From: Turnera subulata
Taxonomy: Eukaryota; Streptophyta; Magnoliopsida; Malpighiales; Passifloraceae
Assembly (NCBI GenBank): GCA_028386065.3
Contig: JAKUCV010002491.1
Span: 42,607 to 106,606 of the forward strand
DNA: 64,000 nt
Reading direction: 5' to 3'
Part shown: positions 22,301-34,929 of the stretch, one piece after another
How the letters are laid out: every line of letters begins with the position of its first letter
Position numbering within the stretch: position 1 is the stretch's first letter
Translations under genes and position numbers: made by a program
The notes under the pieces: generated by a model
The model's input: only the letters and a program-made list of their open reading frames with translations
What the model was told of the DNA's origin: nothing
Databases searched by the model: none

Positions 22301-23002
22301 AGTTGACAAAAGGAGAAGGGGCAGGCTGTAGATGTAAATCACAAAGCTCAATCAACATCGACCAAACTTTGACGGCATACTCTATAAAGGTTCAAATTTG
22401 ACAGTTCAACATATTAATCAGGCTCTGCACGCCAATGAGACAGGGGGTATTTTCTCAGCCGTCAAAGGGACTTCACCAGAGCGAAAAATATTATTGGCCA
22501 TAGACATCCAAGACAACAAAAGACAATGGCAGTTATAGATATGACAAAGGAGAATGCCAAACGAGGAAGAAAAACAGGGAAGATACCCTACCCTGACTCG
22601 AGCATTGTCCACAAGTGTAATGAGTGGAACAAGCCGCAAGTAACGGTCGATCTCACTCTGCGCCTTCCTGAACTGGTACACAATGTTCCACCCCATGGCA
22701 AGCAAGTAAAGATAGCTCCTGTCCTGGCAGCTGTTGACCAAAATATAAGACCTCCTCAGGGCATCCTCAAGTTGTTCCAATGGCTCCCTTGTTTCCGGAT
22801 ACCTCTTAAGCTCTGAGATCTTGAGCTGCTCCAGTAAGTTGCCAATCATTTTCACATGCTGAGCAAACTGCCTGCAGTTCTTCTTGTGCATGCGAGCTGT
22901 GCTCGCAGCTTTAACTATCATCCCTATCAACCGCACTGCATCTAGACCCGTCAGCTGCACCACATTGGCTACCTCACCCATATGATCCCACGACATCTTC
23001 AC
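19336..23002 (-). CDS. MCA1: MCA-type mechanosensitive Ca2+ influx protein (MID1-complementing activity)
   Basis: MCA proteins are plasma-membrane Ca2+-permeable mechanosensitive channels in plants. Seven exons on the minus strand: 22592-23002, 21837-22252, 20965-21071, 20688-20759, 20014-20120, 19629-19722, 19336-19388. All junctions are GT-AG with consistent phases; 419 aa, against 421 in Arabidopsis MCA1. Seen: conserved N-terminus (VQLTGLDAVRLIGMIVKAA, MHKKNCRQFAQHVKMIGNLL, NSCQDRSYLYLLAMGWNIVY); the EF-hand-like/coiled-coil middle with EYTLDEEDRKVQDVIL and LRKENEKLRLELQRS; and the Cys-rich PLAC8 domain from about residue 305 (EEWHTDLLGCCSEP, CGTLAKIATVATNRHMSSAE, SCCCYTCCIRRKLRKKLNIT, FMCCCCALVQEWREVEIRG). 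Met3 (ATG at 22996) is an alternative start closer to MCA1. The symbol marks family; MCA1 and MCA2 are not distinguished. Intact. Confidence 0.95.
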
Positions 23003-25278
23003 TGCTTATTTTAACCTAAAATCCAAACCTGCTCCAACAAACAAAAAAGTCACATAACCCTTCAAAATTATCCTCTCTATAACATCATATACACCAAATT
23101 ACTACTTGGCCAAAAATATTGAACCTTACAAGGAAAAAAAAAATCCAGGCTGGGAAAGTCAATGCAGCAAACTTACAGGGCTGTAAGGTTTCTTTTCCGC
23201 TTTTAAAAAAGAGTGACTAAGCATTACAAAGAACTTAAATGCTCGTATAAGATTCCTCTACTTCCATGGGCTAATTGTGATGGGTTCAAAGCAGTCAAAA
23301 GCAACAACACTGAGAAATAGAGAAATGAGAAGTTGATCTAGAGAATTTCATTTCACGGTACGGTCAAAATGCTCTTCCATGGGATCTGTTTGGAAACAGA
23401 GCGTGACCGTTTCGAGATCTTCAAATTGCAGAATAAAAATGTTCACAAACAAAAAAGAAAAAACGGTTAAATCACAGTAAGAGGCCGTTTCAGCTGCCAA
23501 ATGGGAGTATTGAGAAAAGGAGGATAAAGCAGCAATATTAATGAGGATTATTCATGACGCCTCTTGACTTAACCTTTTTCAACGGAAGAGAAAGAAAGAA
23601 AATAGAATGTTCAATTGTTAACAAAAGCAAAAACAAAGAAGAAAAAAAAAGGAAGACGAAGTAGAATGGGGTTGTTACTGTTAGCTAGCACCTCTTGAAC
23701 AAAAAGTGGTAAAGTAGTACAGGAACCATTATTAACTCACCTTCTCTTGCCGGTACCAACCCCTCCTTTCTCTCTATTTCTTTAATAAAAGAAAAAAAAA
23801 ACTTCAGCTGAAATCTACAGCTGCAACAGGAAAAATGAAAGCTTAAAAATTGCATTATGGAGACGGATGCTTTTAGTAGAAGCAACAATAATACAAAAAT
23901 GCTAGAAAACAACACACTCACCTTCTCCATGCAAGCAGTGCTAATGCCAAGGCAAGATAAAATAATAGTAGTACTGGTAATAGTTAATTAGTAGTAGTGT
24001 ACTAAGTATATGTTATGAAAGGAAGAGATGTGAAAATCAGTGAGGAGGAGAAGGAAGAGAGCATTGAATTCCGGGGATCACAGGCATTTCTTTGCGCAAA
24101 AGAGGGTAGCTGTTTTAGTTCTTTCCTTTCTGGAATTTGGAGGTATTTGAGGAGCACAGAACAAAAAAGAGAGAGGAGAAATGGAAGTCTGCTCTCTCTC
24201 TTTCTGTGTGTGGGTGTTTGGTGTCAATCTATTATGGCTCACAGTTTCGGTGGTGTTTTTGTCTGTGCGCCCGTGCACGAGTCCCTTCTCTTTGGCCACA
24301 AGTGCCTATACCACCACCATTATTACTACTAGTAGTATAGTGCCCATTTTACCATATACTACTATACTACCACCATATTCTACGCCAGGCTAGCAAATCG
24401 GTATTGGTGTATTAGTGGAGTTCCTGATGGCGTTATTCCACAGATGCCCTTGTCGGATTGGGATATCACAAGAATAGCCTGAGCCTGGCCGGAGTCCGGA
24501 GGGTAAAATAGTAATTTCGAATGAAACTGTGGTTTTATCACTAATGACTCTTGTTGAGATGCTTTTTACTGCATGGGGCAAATTCCTTGGTTGCAGTAAT
24601 TAGCTCCAGCTGGCAGTATTGAGCTTTTATAGAGGGGAATATAACAGGATGGTAGATTGGTAGTGTAGGAGTAATTGTTTTTTTTGGGTCAAATAGGAGT
24701 AAGTAATTGTTTAAAGACTCAAAAGGCTGTCAACGACGAGAGGTGAGGGGGAATGATATCGCTTGTGATTATGGGCATAATCTATTTCGATTATCTCACT
24801 CCATGTGTAAGTATATACTATAAAGGTTTTTTTTCTTCCTTATGTTTCCACGAAAAGAAATTCTTGTTTTCTTTTATGTTTTTATTCAAATTTACAACCA
24901 ATTCTATCCGAACGGAGGCCGAAATCGCCACATGCCACGTGAGAGAAGCTACCTAATTTTCGTTGCATGGAATGATACTTAATTTTTTTTTATCATGTAT
25001 CTTTTCTTTGCATTGCATGCAAATATGCAATGATGGAGGACTGTGGCTCAAATGGACCTCACCAAATTTATTATTACAAAAACCTGATTTCTTATGATTA
25101 ATTTTTTAAATTTTAGTGTGGCGAGGTTGTGGGTGTTAATATAATTTAAAAATTTCAGTTTCAAACTTTATGGAAATCGTTGAAAAATTTGTTCTCAACG
25201 TGCATGGTATAGAAATGATTCATTGATTTGCAGATCGAGCATAAGGGATCCGCTAATTAGATCTATCGCGGCCCACAA
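23003..25278. other. MCA upstream region and intergenic
   Basis: No gene is seen. On the minus strand, a GAGAAG|GTGAGTGTG donor-like site at 23920-23921 and an acceptor-like TTTTAG near 23018 could bound an intron in the MCA 5' UTR, as is common for plant genes; the first exon would then lie around 23925-24200. Pyrimidine-rich and (TAC)n low-complexity DNA occurs at 24180-24390. Confidence 0.4.
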
Positions 25279-25288
25279 ATATTAAAGT

Positions 25289-25847
25289 AGACCTGGCAAT
25301 CCGTGTTGTCGTGTCGGGTTCGTGTCGGGTTGAACAGGTAAACAGGTTCAGATTCTTCAACCCGACCCAACCCATTTAATAATCGTGTCGTGTCATGTCC
25401 AACCCGTTTATTATCGTGTCGGGTTCGTGTCGACCCGCGGGTTACCTATTAAATCTAACAAGGATAAAAGTCGCTTTGAAAAATTTCTATTTTGCACAAT
25501 TCATTGTATTTTTTAAGCAAATAAGCATATAATTAAATTTTCTCATATATTACATAAACTTATAAATTGTAGACTCATTATATTTTGGATAATTTTAGTA
25601 ACTTTGACCTGAAATATTAAATAATTATTGTATTAAATCAGTAAAATATCTATACCTTAAATATAATCGGGTCATAAACAGGTACCCATCGGGTTGACGG
25701 CTCAACCCGCGACCTGACCTGCTAATTTTCGTGTCGGGTCGGGTCGACCCATTTAATTAAACGGGTTGAAAATCTCTGATCTATACCTGCTAATTTCGTG
25801 TCGGGTTCGTGTCGTGTTGTCGTGTCAATACCCGTTTTGCCAGGTCT
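25289..25847. mobile_element. Non-autonomous TIR transposon with 10-bp target-site duplication
   Basis: Perfect 11-bp terminal inverted repeats AGACCTGGCAA and TTGCCAGGTCT bound a 559-bp element. The 10-bp direct repeat ATATTAAAGT lies at 25279-25288 and 25848-25857. Subterminal regions carry many copies of CGTGTCGGGTTCGTGTCG-like motifs in both orientations, which may be transposase-binding sites. A 9-10 bp duplication favours the Mutator superfamily. No coding capacity. Confidence 0.8.
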
Positions 25848-25857
25848 ATATTAAAGT

Positions 25858-28800
25858 CGTTTACAATTTATTCCCATTTTCTTTCCAGCATCGCTGGATG
25901 GATACGGTTAATAACTTTTGTGCTTCAGGAGCGAAACTCTTTTTTTCTTTATGAAATAAGGATGAGTCTTCTAGAGACATTGACCAATATTTTTCTTCTG
26001 GGTAATTACCTGCGCCTATTTCTACAGCAATATGGGCTAATCATAAAGTAGATGGTTGGGTAAAAAGTTGGACGAAATTCATTACTCGTTTCTCTAATAG
26101 GATAGAAAGGGCACCGGGGTCAATCCAAAGTCTAGACCAACTGCAATTACAGCAACTAAAAACGGGAAAACGATCCACTCAATGGCAACTACCATGTGGC
26201 CCAAATTAACGTGTCCCGCGACGATGACAAACCGCACATGCCATCCATTACACGTGTCCAGCATGTCTCTTTTGGCCCACTCCCTCCTCCCTCTCTCTCT
26301 GCGCCTTAATTAGGCCCTCCTCTTCCCCCCTACCTGTCTAATTCTTCCAGCCACTACTGGCCATTTATGAGGGATATTATATGTCTATTACTCTCGAGAT
26401 TTCTTTATCAAAGTATAATTTGTTTGTCTTTTACATGTCTGTTCTGAATTATTAGTACTAAGTCTGCTGTTAGGGCGATTTCAGGCACAAATATTTGCTG
26501 GAGACTGATTGTGAAGGGATCAAATCCGTTAGCTGTTAATGGTATCCCGTTGTGTGGCGTATATTTGCTTTCGCCTGTCCTCTATCAATTTCGCTCTCTC
26601 ATTTACCATTAAAAGGGATATTGCAAAAAAAAAGAAAAAAAATCATGTAGTTATCCAAAACCATATAAAACATCCGAGAGTATATAAAATGATATAAAAA
26701 CAGCAGTTTTTTTTTTTGTCCAAGAGCATGTATTAAAATAAATATATTAGTCCAGTTTCGTTATCTCCTTTGAAAATGTAAAATCACTTGTGCTTTATTT
26801 CAAAAAAGAAAATAGAAATCCTATTCCACAGACCAACAAGACAATTTACGAACAAATTACAGCATTACTGGTATGTCTACTCTATTTTTGTAAGACCTCC
26901 AACATACGGGCACGTAAAAATAAAAGAGTACTGCGTGCTGCTGTATCACATAATGATGAGTGTTCCCCGAACAAGAAATTTGTTTGCGGTAGCATGAGAG
27001 AGACCTAAACGGACAACAAAATGTCAGGGTTCATCGTCACTAGCTGAAAATGGAAGAGGATGGGAATAGAATTGCGTATAAGCAATTTAGCCATATAAAA
27101 TGTATCAGGATTGACCGAACGAACAATTGAGATATACAGTCCCCTTAACAATCAAAATTGTATATTATCACTAACTTTTAGTCCGTGTGCCTCGTATCGA
27201 GTATTTCTTGTTAACCTGGCTCCGTTTAAAGCTTGGGAGTCAACAAATGCCATCTTTTTCTTTTCTTGATTTACTATCATTTATCTCTCTCTGCCTTTCT
27301 AGAAAACACCACATGTGAAACCCTATATCCGACCGAAAACATATTTTTTTTAATTCATTTCATTGTATTATAAATTTTACTATGTGTTGGAAATAACATA
27401 GTTAATATTGGAAATAACACATAGATTATTAAATTAGAAGCGCACTTTATTAGTTATAATAATTTCAATCAAAATATTTAAACCTGAATCATACAGAAGA
27501 AAAGTCATTACACTTGAAATTTGCTATAAGATAATACACTACGCTGCCACAACACATTACCGTACCGCATCACATAGTGGGATGAAATGAAGCCGCGAAG
27601 GATAATATTGAAAATTAAACACTAGCAAATGTTGGACTACTTTATTTTTATTAAATAAGGTTGCTTTACTTTGTGAATTTTTGTTTGATAATACACAGGA
27701 ATATATGTACAGCCTACACAAGCACTATGTAACAGTAGCCAGAAACAGTGTTCGCTCATTCAATGTAGTTGACCATGTTCCAAGACTAGTATCGTCTTTT
27801 CATAGTTCATGTTCATAATTTTTTTTTAAGAAAAATACTGCTACGGTTATGGGATGCCTCGATCCTAAGCAATTTGCAGATTAAAATATAAGCATCGAAA
27901 CTTTTGCTGCATATTCCAATTTGCACCCCCCTAATTTTCCATGGATTTTACGTAAAGGACAATAACGAAGACTTCTACATGTCATTCATTATGCAAGCAT
28001 TCTTCGCAGTTTCAGTTCAACTGTCAATGCTATGCAGAAGTAACGGCACTTTCATTATACTAGGTACCATGGCCATTTTTTTGTGCACCTTCCTCTCTCT
28101 CTCTCTGGTTCTTTCCTTCTAGTTGCAGCATAAGCTAAAGGTAAGAAACGATAGATTGTTGCGATACAATTGGGGAGGTGCAGGTAGATTGACGTTGAAG
28201 AGTTGCATCTTAAGTATCTTCAATATGCCTTAAGCTGATGAAGAAGATGTTGCATGTCAATTTCCTTCACATCACGGGTAGTAATTGGTGATGCTTCGGC
28301 GTCACGGGTACAATGTCACGCGTGTTTATGCATTAAGCAAACCTCAACAGGGACCAGATTATAGGTCTACATCGAATGTTGGTCGAAAGAATCATCAGTT
28401 TGTATTATTAGGCAAATATTCCAAAACCTTAAGCTTGTCTTACGGGTATAAATAAATGGGTTAACGGTATATTTAAATGGCGGCCTATTGTGGAATCCAC
28501 AGGGGCCTATTGTCCTAATGCCATCTTGTGGCGGGTTGGTGGGATATACTAAAACACCAGCTAAACCCTTTAAAGGAGCTAAAAAGGAATCCACGAGAGA
28601 TTCCTCTGTTATAAAATATGCAGGGGCTTTCTACAGCGTGGAGCTCACTGAAACGATTTGTCTACTCCTCGGTCCTTTCTTATCAGTAAAATTGTAGTAA
28701 GAAGAAACGGATTGTGGTGTAATTGCATTGATTATGTTGTAAAAAGCTGGAAAAACAACATCAATGTACCCATTTGGCTGTATAAGTTGCAGAGTGAATA

Positions 28801-31800
28801 TAATATTAATACCCCATTCAGCTGGCAATTCAATATTAATTGTGCCATAATTAGTCGCTCAGTTCAAGAATCCAGATTCTGGGTTCACAAACAATATTTC
28901 TTGAAAAAGGTGTAATGGTTTCTGCAAAAGATTTGGTAACGAAAGTTTGTACCCTTTTTAGGTGTTGTGAACGTGATGCCACATCATCCCTAACTAGCTC
29001 GAGTTAAGTAGTAGTACTTGTATTTCATACTTCTTTTTCTCTATTTTAACCGATTTGGATTCACACATTAACTGGTTGTCGTGGTATCCTTCAAATCGAT
29101 GCGGTGCCCTAAGACTAGACCGCCGCACATCACCCAATTACCTGTTCTTAGCTTTTTACTGGATAACAGGGAGGGTTCAATTACTTGGTTAGAATCTGCC
29201 AGTTTAGTAAGGCTACAGCACGACGACAATTCGCAGACAATGAATTCTCTCTGTAAATAGAAATCTTGCTAAGCAGCGATTTTACACTTTTTAATAGACA
29301 ATTGAACCACAATAAGACCAGTTGTCACGATTACCTGGTAAAGCAAGATCAGAGTTGGAGGTGGTTGTACATTGATAAAAATTACAAAAGAATCATCAAA
29401 TTTAGCTGGTTTGATTAAAGCATCATACCACTCACCAGGCCTACTTATATATATATATCTCTAGTCTACCATCAGCCGCCCCACCAGTTCGTTGAGCAGC
29501 TAGTTATTGGGCGCGGGACCAGACATACCATACATAATCCAAGCACAAATTGGTTGAGAAAATTCTAAATTGATAATGCAGGTTTCCATATTGCTGGTCA
29601 CATTAGTTAGTGATATGAATTTTCAAGTATAAAGGTGAATTATGAACAGTTCTAGAGGCTCAATGAGACAACCGACCATAACTTTTCTATAATGAATTGT
29701 TCGCCCACTTCGGGTAGACATAGTCTCCCTAATGAATTGTTCTACGGACTCCTAACGAAACATATACAGAATTAAATTGAAGGAAACTATATTTACAGTC
29801 ATCGTGTTAACATTTGCACTACCATTATCCTAGCTAGATGACAGAAACATCCCCGTAAGGGAACAGATTAAACCTATAATTTTTAAATCTAGCATCATTC
29901 GTCAACGGTGGTGAGGCTAAATAGCTACGTCCTTATCTTTGACGAAGGATGATCTATAACACATCAGCTGTGGGTGGGCGTAAGGCTAAATTTAGGCACA
30001 GTTGTGTTGTGCTAGGCCGTGCCTGCATGTGGTCCTTGATGGAGTTTTTCGTGCCATTGTTATCATTATAGGCATACATTATTTTCTGTCTTCCACGCAA
30101 TTTGCACCCCAGCGACCAAATTTTTTGGGGTTCCTTTTCTTCTTTTTTTTTTTTTTTTAATACACTGTTAAACACACCTATACCTTCCCGGATAAAGCCC
30201 GGGCTGCATTGTACACGACGAAAGCTCAATGCCACTGCGCTACTGAGGCGTTGGCAATTTTCCTGTTATAAACATAGTGTGGAATTGGCATTCCCAACTT
30301 AAAATTTCATTGATTTCCTACATCTACCGATCATATCTTATTACCAACCTCGGAAAAAGTAAGCCAGAGTTACACAAAAAAACACTATGATCTCCGGCAA
30401 TCAGAGAAGCCTGATGAATGTGGACCAGGGGAAAGCGCCAAATTTCCTGATTAATTGGAGAAAATGTAGGGAAACAGATGGGGAATCTTAACCTAAAGAT
30501 GGAAGATGTACGAATTGATCCAGGGTCATTTCATCAAGGGTAACTTGCACAACATCATTGTTTCAACGTAATCATTAACCGTGAAAACCCTGGAAGCCAT
30601 CAATTGGATTGTTGACTAGGTTAGGTCTTCAATCACGCAACATCTGCCCCAAAACTAGTGCACTTCCCTGAGGAAAGCAAAAGATCTATAAGCCACGTTA
30701 TCATTGCTGTGGGAATGTGCCTCTCTAAATGATGTTCCATACGTCATGTCACACTTGTTAATACCCGCATGTTTTGTGCAGGGACCAAAACCGAAGAGTT
30801 ACTGACAGGCCCACCACAAGTTACATGCCAGGCCCACGATTCAGTGAGTTTTGTTTACCGGACGGGCCTAGATTAGGCTTCAATTATGGTTCCCACAAAT
30901 TCACATTATTTCGCTCATTGCATGTCTAGTGCAGTTGCATGGCGAAGTACACCTACTCTTTACAAATATCACAAAGGGGTTACTGCTTACAGCTTAATTC
31001 CAATATCGAATCATCAATTAGCTCCACATTTCTGTGCCATGGAACCAACCACTAAAGGTAAAGGGTCATTGGGATAGAAAGATCCATTGGGTCAATGGAT
31101 TTAGAAAGAATATTGAATTGGGCTATGAGGTGACAAGGCTTACGTTTACACGAAATCGGGCCCGTGACCCAACAATCTGGTTTACCTGTCTGTGTCAGTC
31201 AATCGCATGGGATTCCTTTTTTTTTTTCTACAAATGAGAGGAATCCGATGAAAATTTTCCGTGCAACGACCAGAATACCCTTGGCATTTAACTCTGGAAA
31301 GCGCCAAGTCACGCGTAATTAATGGTGCGTGAAGGGTTTAACACGTCCTTTCGTAGCCTTAAAAATAGTCACAAGTGTTCCCTGAGCTGGGCCCAACTGC
31401 AACTGGCAACTGCTGTTGAATTTTCCTGATTAGGGAAATCAATTTTTTATAATTAACACAAATTTAAAACCAAAGATTCTTGATTAAGATAGATAAGCAT
31501 AGCCAAATCTAAATCTCGCGCAATCGTCGGGACAGAGCACAAGTGAACAAACCCCCGTCCTATAAAATTCTGTCACCCCACCAACCAGAACTTGCCACGT
31601 ACACCTCCAGGTGAGTCTCATCTGGTACGGTTTTAGTCTTTTTAGCGGACTGCAAAGCATTTTCGCTTGAAAATTTTGGCGGGCAATGGACATAAATTCA
31701 AGTCAAGGTAGGAAACCCTAGCGGCCCCATCATTTTCCCCCCTTTCTCTCTCTCTCCCCAAACACCGCCTTTCTTTTGTCTTTCGCTCCCCTCTCAGTTC

Positions 31801-32307
31801 TCCAGCTTTATTGTCTCAATTTATATGGATTTTCTTTAAAATCTCAGAATTTCCAGGTTAGTGCGTTACTGCTCTGTTCTGCTTCGTGTCTGTTTCACTG
31901 TTTAGGTTTTTCTCTTTGAATGTGTGTGCATTTAGGGATTTTTATGTTTGATTCGAATTATTTAGGGTTTTGTGCTTGTGATTCATAAGTTTTCTCTTTT
32001 CACTGGATGGTTTGTTTAATTTCTGTGGTGGTATACTCTTTCTCTGCTCAATTGAATCTAAAACTGTAATAATTGGCAAAGTACGGGAATATTTGAAAAT
32101 GGAATTTATTTTCAAGTTTTCTGCGTGGGATGTGTACATGTCTTATTTGATTTACTATTTCGCTGAAAGTGGGCCTTAAATGTTTGACTAAATGATGGGC
32201 TTATGTTTGAATTTCTTGATTATTGAATTGTTTTTGAACAAAGGGAAGGTGGTACGCCTGGAGTTTTTGGAGCGGCAGACTAAACAGTGAGAGAAAAGGA
32301 AGTAATT
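25858..32307. other. Long intergenic region with one SINE-like repeat
   Basis: No gene is recognised in 6.4 kb on either strand. Pyrimidine-rich, promoter-like DNA at about 26270-26340 is followed by nothing coding. A SINE-like repeat lies at about 30141-30252. From about 31740 the sequence is CT-rich and probably the 5' UTR of the F-box gene, with a possible leader intron starting at GTTAGT (31857). TA dinucleotide runs occur near 29448. Confidence 0.5.
30141..30252 (-). repeat. SINE-like tRNA-derived repeat, minus strand
   Basis: Read on the minus strand, a CTCAGTAGCGCAGTGG box A-like start is followed by about 90 bp and a long A tail, seen as T at about 30141-30158 on the plus strand. Box B is degenerate and no clear target-site duplication is seen. 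Confidence 0.4.
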
Positions 32308-34201
32308 ATGAAGAAGGTGTCTCCTGAGGATAGGGATTCGAGAGCATCTAAAAGGAAACGGCGGTTGCGGAGGTCTAGCAGCAAGTATCTGAAACCAGGT
32401 GCTCTTGCTCAGCTTAGATATAGCAAGGCCTCGGCAGGGAAGTCATGCACGGACCTTGGGAAGAAACGGGTTGCTGTGTTTGGTGCCGAAAAGTTGGAAG
32501 AGGAGGATATTGTGCTTGAAAACAGGGTCATCGATAGAAGCCCTCTGATGATGTCGCCTGTGGATGTTCTTAAACAGAACCACTTAGCAAGTACACCTAA
32601 GACGCCTCGGAATGTAGATTGTGAATATGCATCCAGGCTTGAGTCTCTTCCCATGGAACTTCTGGTAATAATATCTCCTGACCTGTTTGTTCCTCTGTGT
32701 TTCTAGTTTTTGGTGAGAATCAGATGCGTCATGCACATAAAACTTTTAATAATTTTAATGTGATGATTTAGATGCTTTAGATTCATTTATGCTGCCATTG
32801 TTGGTATTCAAATGATTTCACCTCTAGATAGTAGGTAATGCGTTCTCTTTGCTGACACAAAATATATATCAAATGGGGTTTTCTGTTTACTTGGTAATTC
32901 GTGCTTTTGTCCCTGGTTACCTCTACACTGCTATTGTGAAACGTAGTGCAATGACAGATCAGTCATGTTTACCACAGTAAGATGGATCTATTCTCTAGCT
33001 TTGCTGTCTATCTAACTTTTCTCTTGTTTCCCTTGCATTCCTCTGTTTGTTCTGATGTGAGCTTGTAATATGTTGTTTGTATAAAACTGTACTTGATGCT
33101 TAGAAATACCAAGAATCCTTTTCCTTCAAGCCACATTTGACCATAGTCTTGTCACCGAAACCTCATTGTTTTACTTCTTATTCCTTTAATTCTAAAATCC
33201 CGACATAAAATGTTTATCAACTAAGGTTTGATGGATTTGATAATTTGTTTTATTGTCCTTTGGTTACCCGAGACTGCTAGTTATTGAAACATTATCAAAT
33301 GAGATTGTTATGTTTGCAACACTAAGCTAAGTTTGTTCTATAGGTTTGATTTGATACCTACAGAACTATTCTCTTGTTTCCCTTTCAATTCTCTGTTTGG
33401 GCTAATGGAAGCTTGAAATATGCAGTTTGGATTACACTGGAAGTTGTTGCTTGAAAATACTAACAATTCCTTCCTTGGAAGCCACATTTGAGCTTTTTTT
33501 GTTTTGATGCCTTATTCCCTGAACCACAGTGTTTTGCCTTTTTAATTCTTGATCCTGCCTATTGATTCTGGTTTTTGTATTCTTGAGGTCAAAATACTTT
33601 GTCACCTGCACCATGACCAACTGCGGGCAGTGTTTCATGTCTCTCGACAGATTAGAAAAGCTGTAAGTATCCTTCTTTTGTTTAAGCAGATGTTAACGTA
33701 TGTTGATTGTGACATGAGTTATACTTGTTTGGAGCAGGTTTTGCTCGCGAGGCAATTCTACTTCAATTATACAACACCAGATCGAAGTCGACAGGAGATG
33801 TTGAGAATAATGACCCCTCGTCCCACTGAACACTGGCCATTTGTGACGTAAGTATCAGAAATCATACAATTTTCTAGTCAATATTAACTTTTTTGTTTTA
33901 TAGAATGGGCATTTTACTTTCTTCTATTCTGTTTGATATTAGCAAGGGTGATGGGAAAGGAGTTTTCATGCCAAGTCCACATACTCCAAAAGCGCCCAGA
34001 CAAGGTCCCCGGCCTCCTCGCATCAAAATCACTGAGATGAAACAAATTGCTGCTGTTCTCTTCCAAGATTCAGCATTCCCTTCACGGTGCATGGTGCCAT
34101 CTGTTTTGTCAAGGCCCCTATGCAAATCATTGGCTTCTAATAGGGTTCTATTCTACGAGGATGAGTTATGCCAGGCTGTTGCTCAGAATAAACTTCGTTA
34201 A
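32308..34201 (+). CDS. FBS4: F-box protein, FBS4-like (stress-induced F-box family)
   Basis: F-box proteins recruit substrates to SCF ubiquitin ligases through SKP1. Model: exons 32308-32664, 33588-33662, 33738-33847, 33943-34201; all junctions are GT-AG in matching phase; 266 aa. Seen: basic N-terminus (SKRKRRLRRSSSKYLKPGALA); the phrase LRYSKASAGKSCTDLGKKRVAVF; a short F-box at about 108-150 (RLESLPMELLVKILCHLHHD, QLRAVFHVSRQIRKAV); then NYTTPDRSRQEMLRIMTP, SPHTPKAPRQGPRPPRIK, EMKQIAAVLFQDS and VLFYEDELCQAVAQNKLR at the end. This order matches the Arabidopsis FBS4 (At4g35930) type. The ATG at 32308 was preferred because no ATG precedes it in frame. Its tail faces GDSL copy 1. A decayed copy of its last exon lies in two pieces at 40538 and 46139. 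Confidence 0.93.
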
Positions 34202-34929
34202 CCTTGCTTCCCACCTCATTTATGTGTATATATAGTTTGTTTATTTATATGGATAGTCATAGGCAGTAAAGGGAGTATGAAATTTTGTAGCTTGCTGGGC
34301 TATAGTAGGTGAAATATGGAACTTGGAATGCTCGAGGGGTTGAAAATTTTTAGGTCGTGGATGTGGGAATAATTTATTTCAGTTGTATATTCCTATATGT
34401 ATTGCAAGGCTGGCTGGTTTTCTTATGACAAGAGTATCCTATTGTAGCAGTAGTTATTACCTTATGCCAGACAAACCGCAGTCGTGACTCACTACTCGGA
34501 TAAGGCCTAGAGCTATTAGGTATACTAATGGGACAATAAATCTAAATCGTTTTATATCTTGATTTGTTTCTTATCTTTTGTTGCAACAATGTAGATTGAG
34601 AAGTCTTCACCTTCTTTTAGTTAAGGACCAACTACCACCATGGGTTCTTTTTTTATTTACGCGTAGCATTTCGTTACTAGGCTGCTGAATTACCTTCTCA
34701 TTTAGTAACTGGTTTTATTGAACATACTTGGAGTCTTCACACCGGCCTGATTTCATGTGTTGAGGATGATCAGTTTGAACAAATGAATGATGTACTATCC
34801 TGATATACCCACATTCTGGATTTGTAGATTTTACACCATCCATTATTTTCTCCTTTTGACGAGTTGTACACAAACACCTTCGATTTTTCTTTATTTTGAA
34901 TAGAATTGGATTACTCTTGAGAAAGAAAC
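34202..34929. other. Convergent 3' flanks of the F-box and GDSL copy 1 genes
   Basis: AT-rich; expected to hold both 3' UTRs. Patches such as GCAGTAAAGGGAGTATG and TTTATTTACGCGTAGCATTT recur in diverged form at 46244-46760, which supports a segmental duplication that included this flank. Confidence 0.55.

Noticed and set aside
26200..26420. Promoter-like CT-rich block suggesting a gene to its right
   Set aside because: No coding exon, RNA gene or conserved motif follows within several kb.
32287..32307. Upstream start for the F-box gene at 32287
   Set aside because: The codon there is GTG and not ATG; the first in-frame ATG is at 32308 and matches the family N-terminus.
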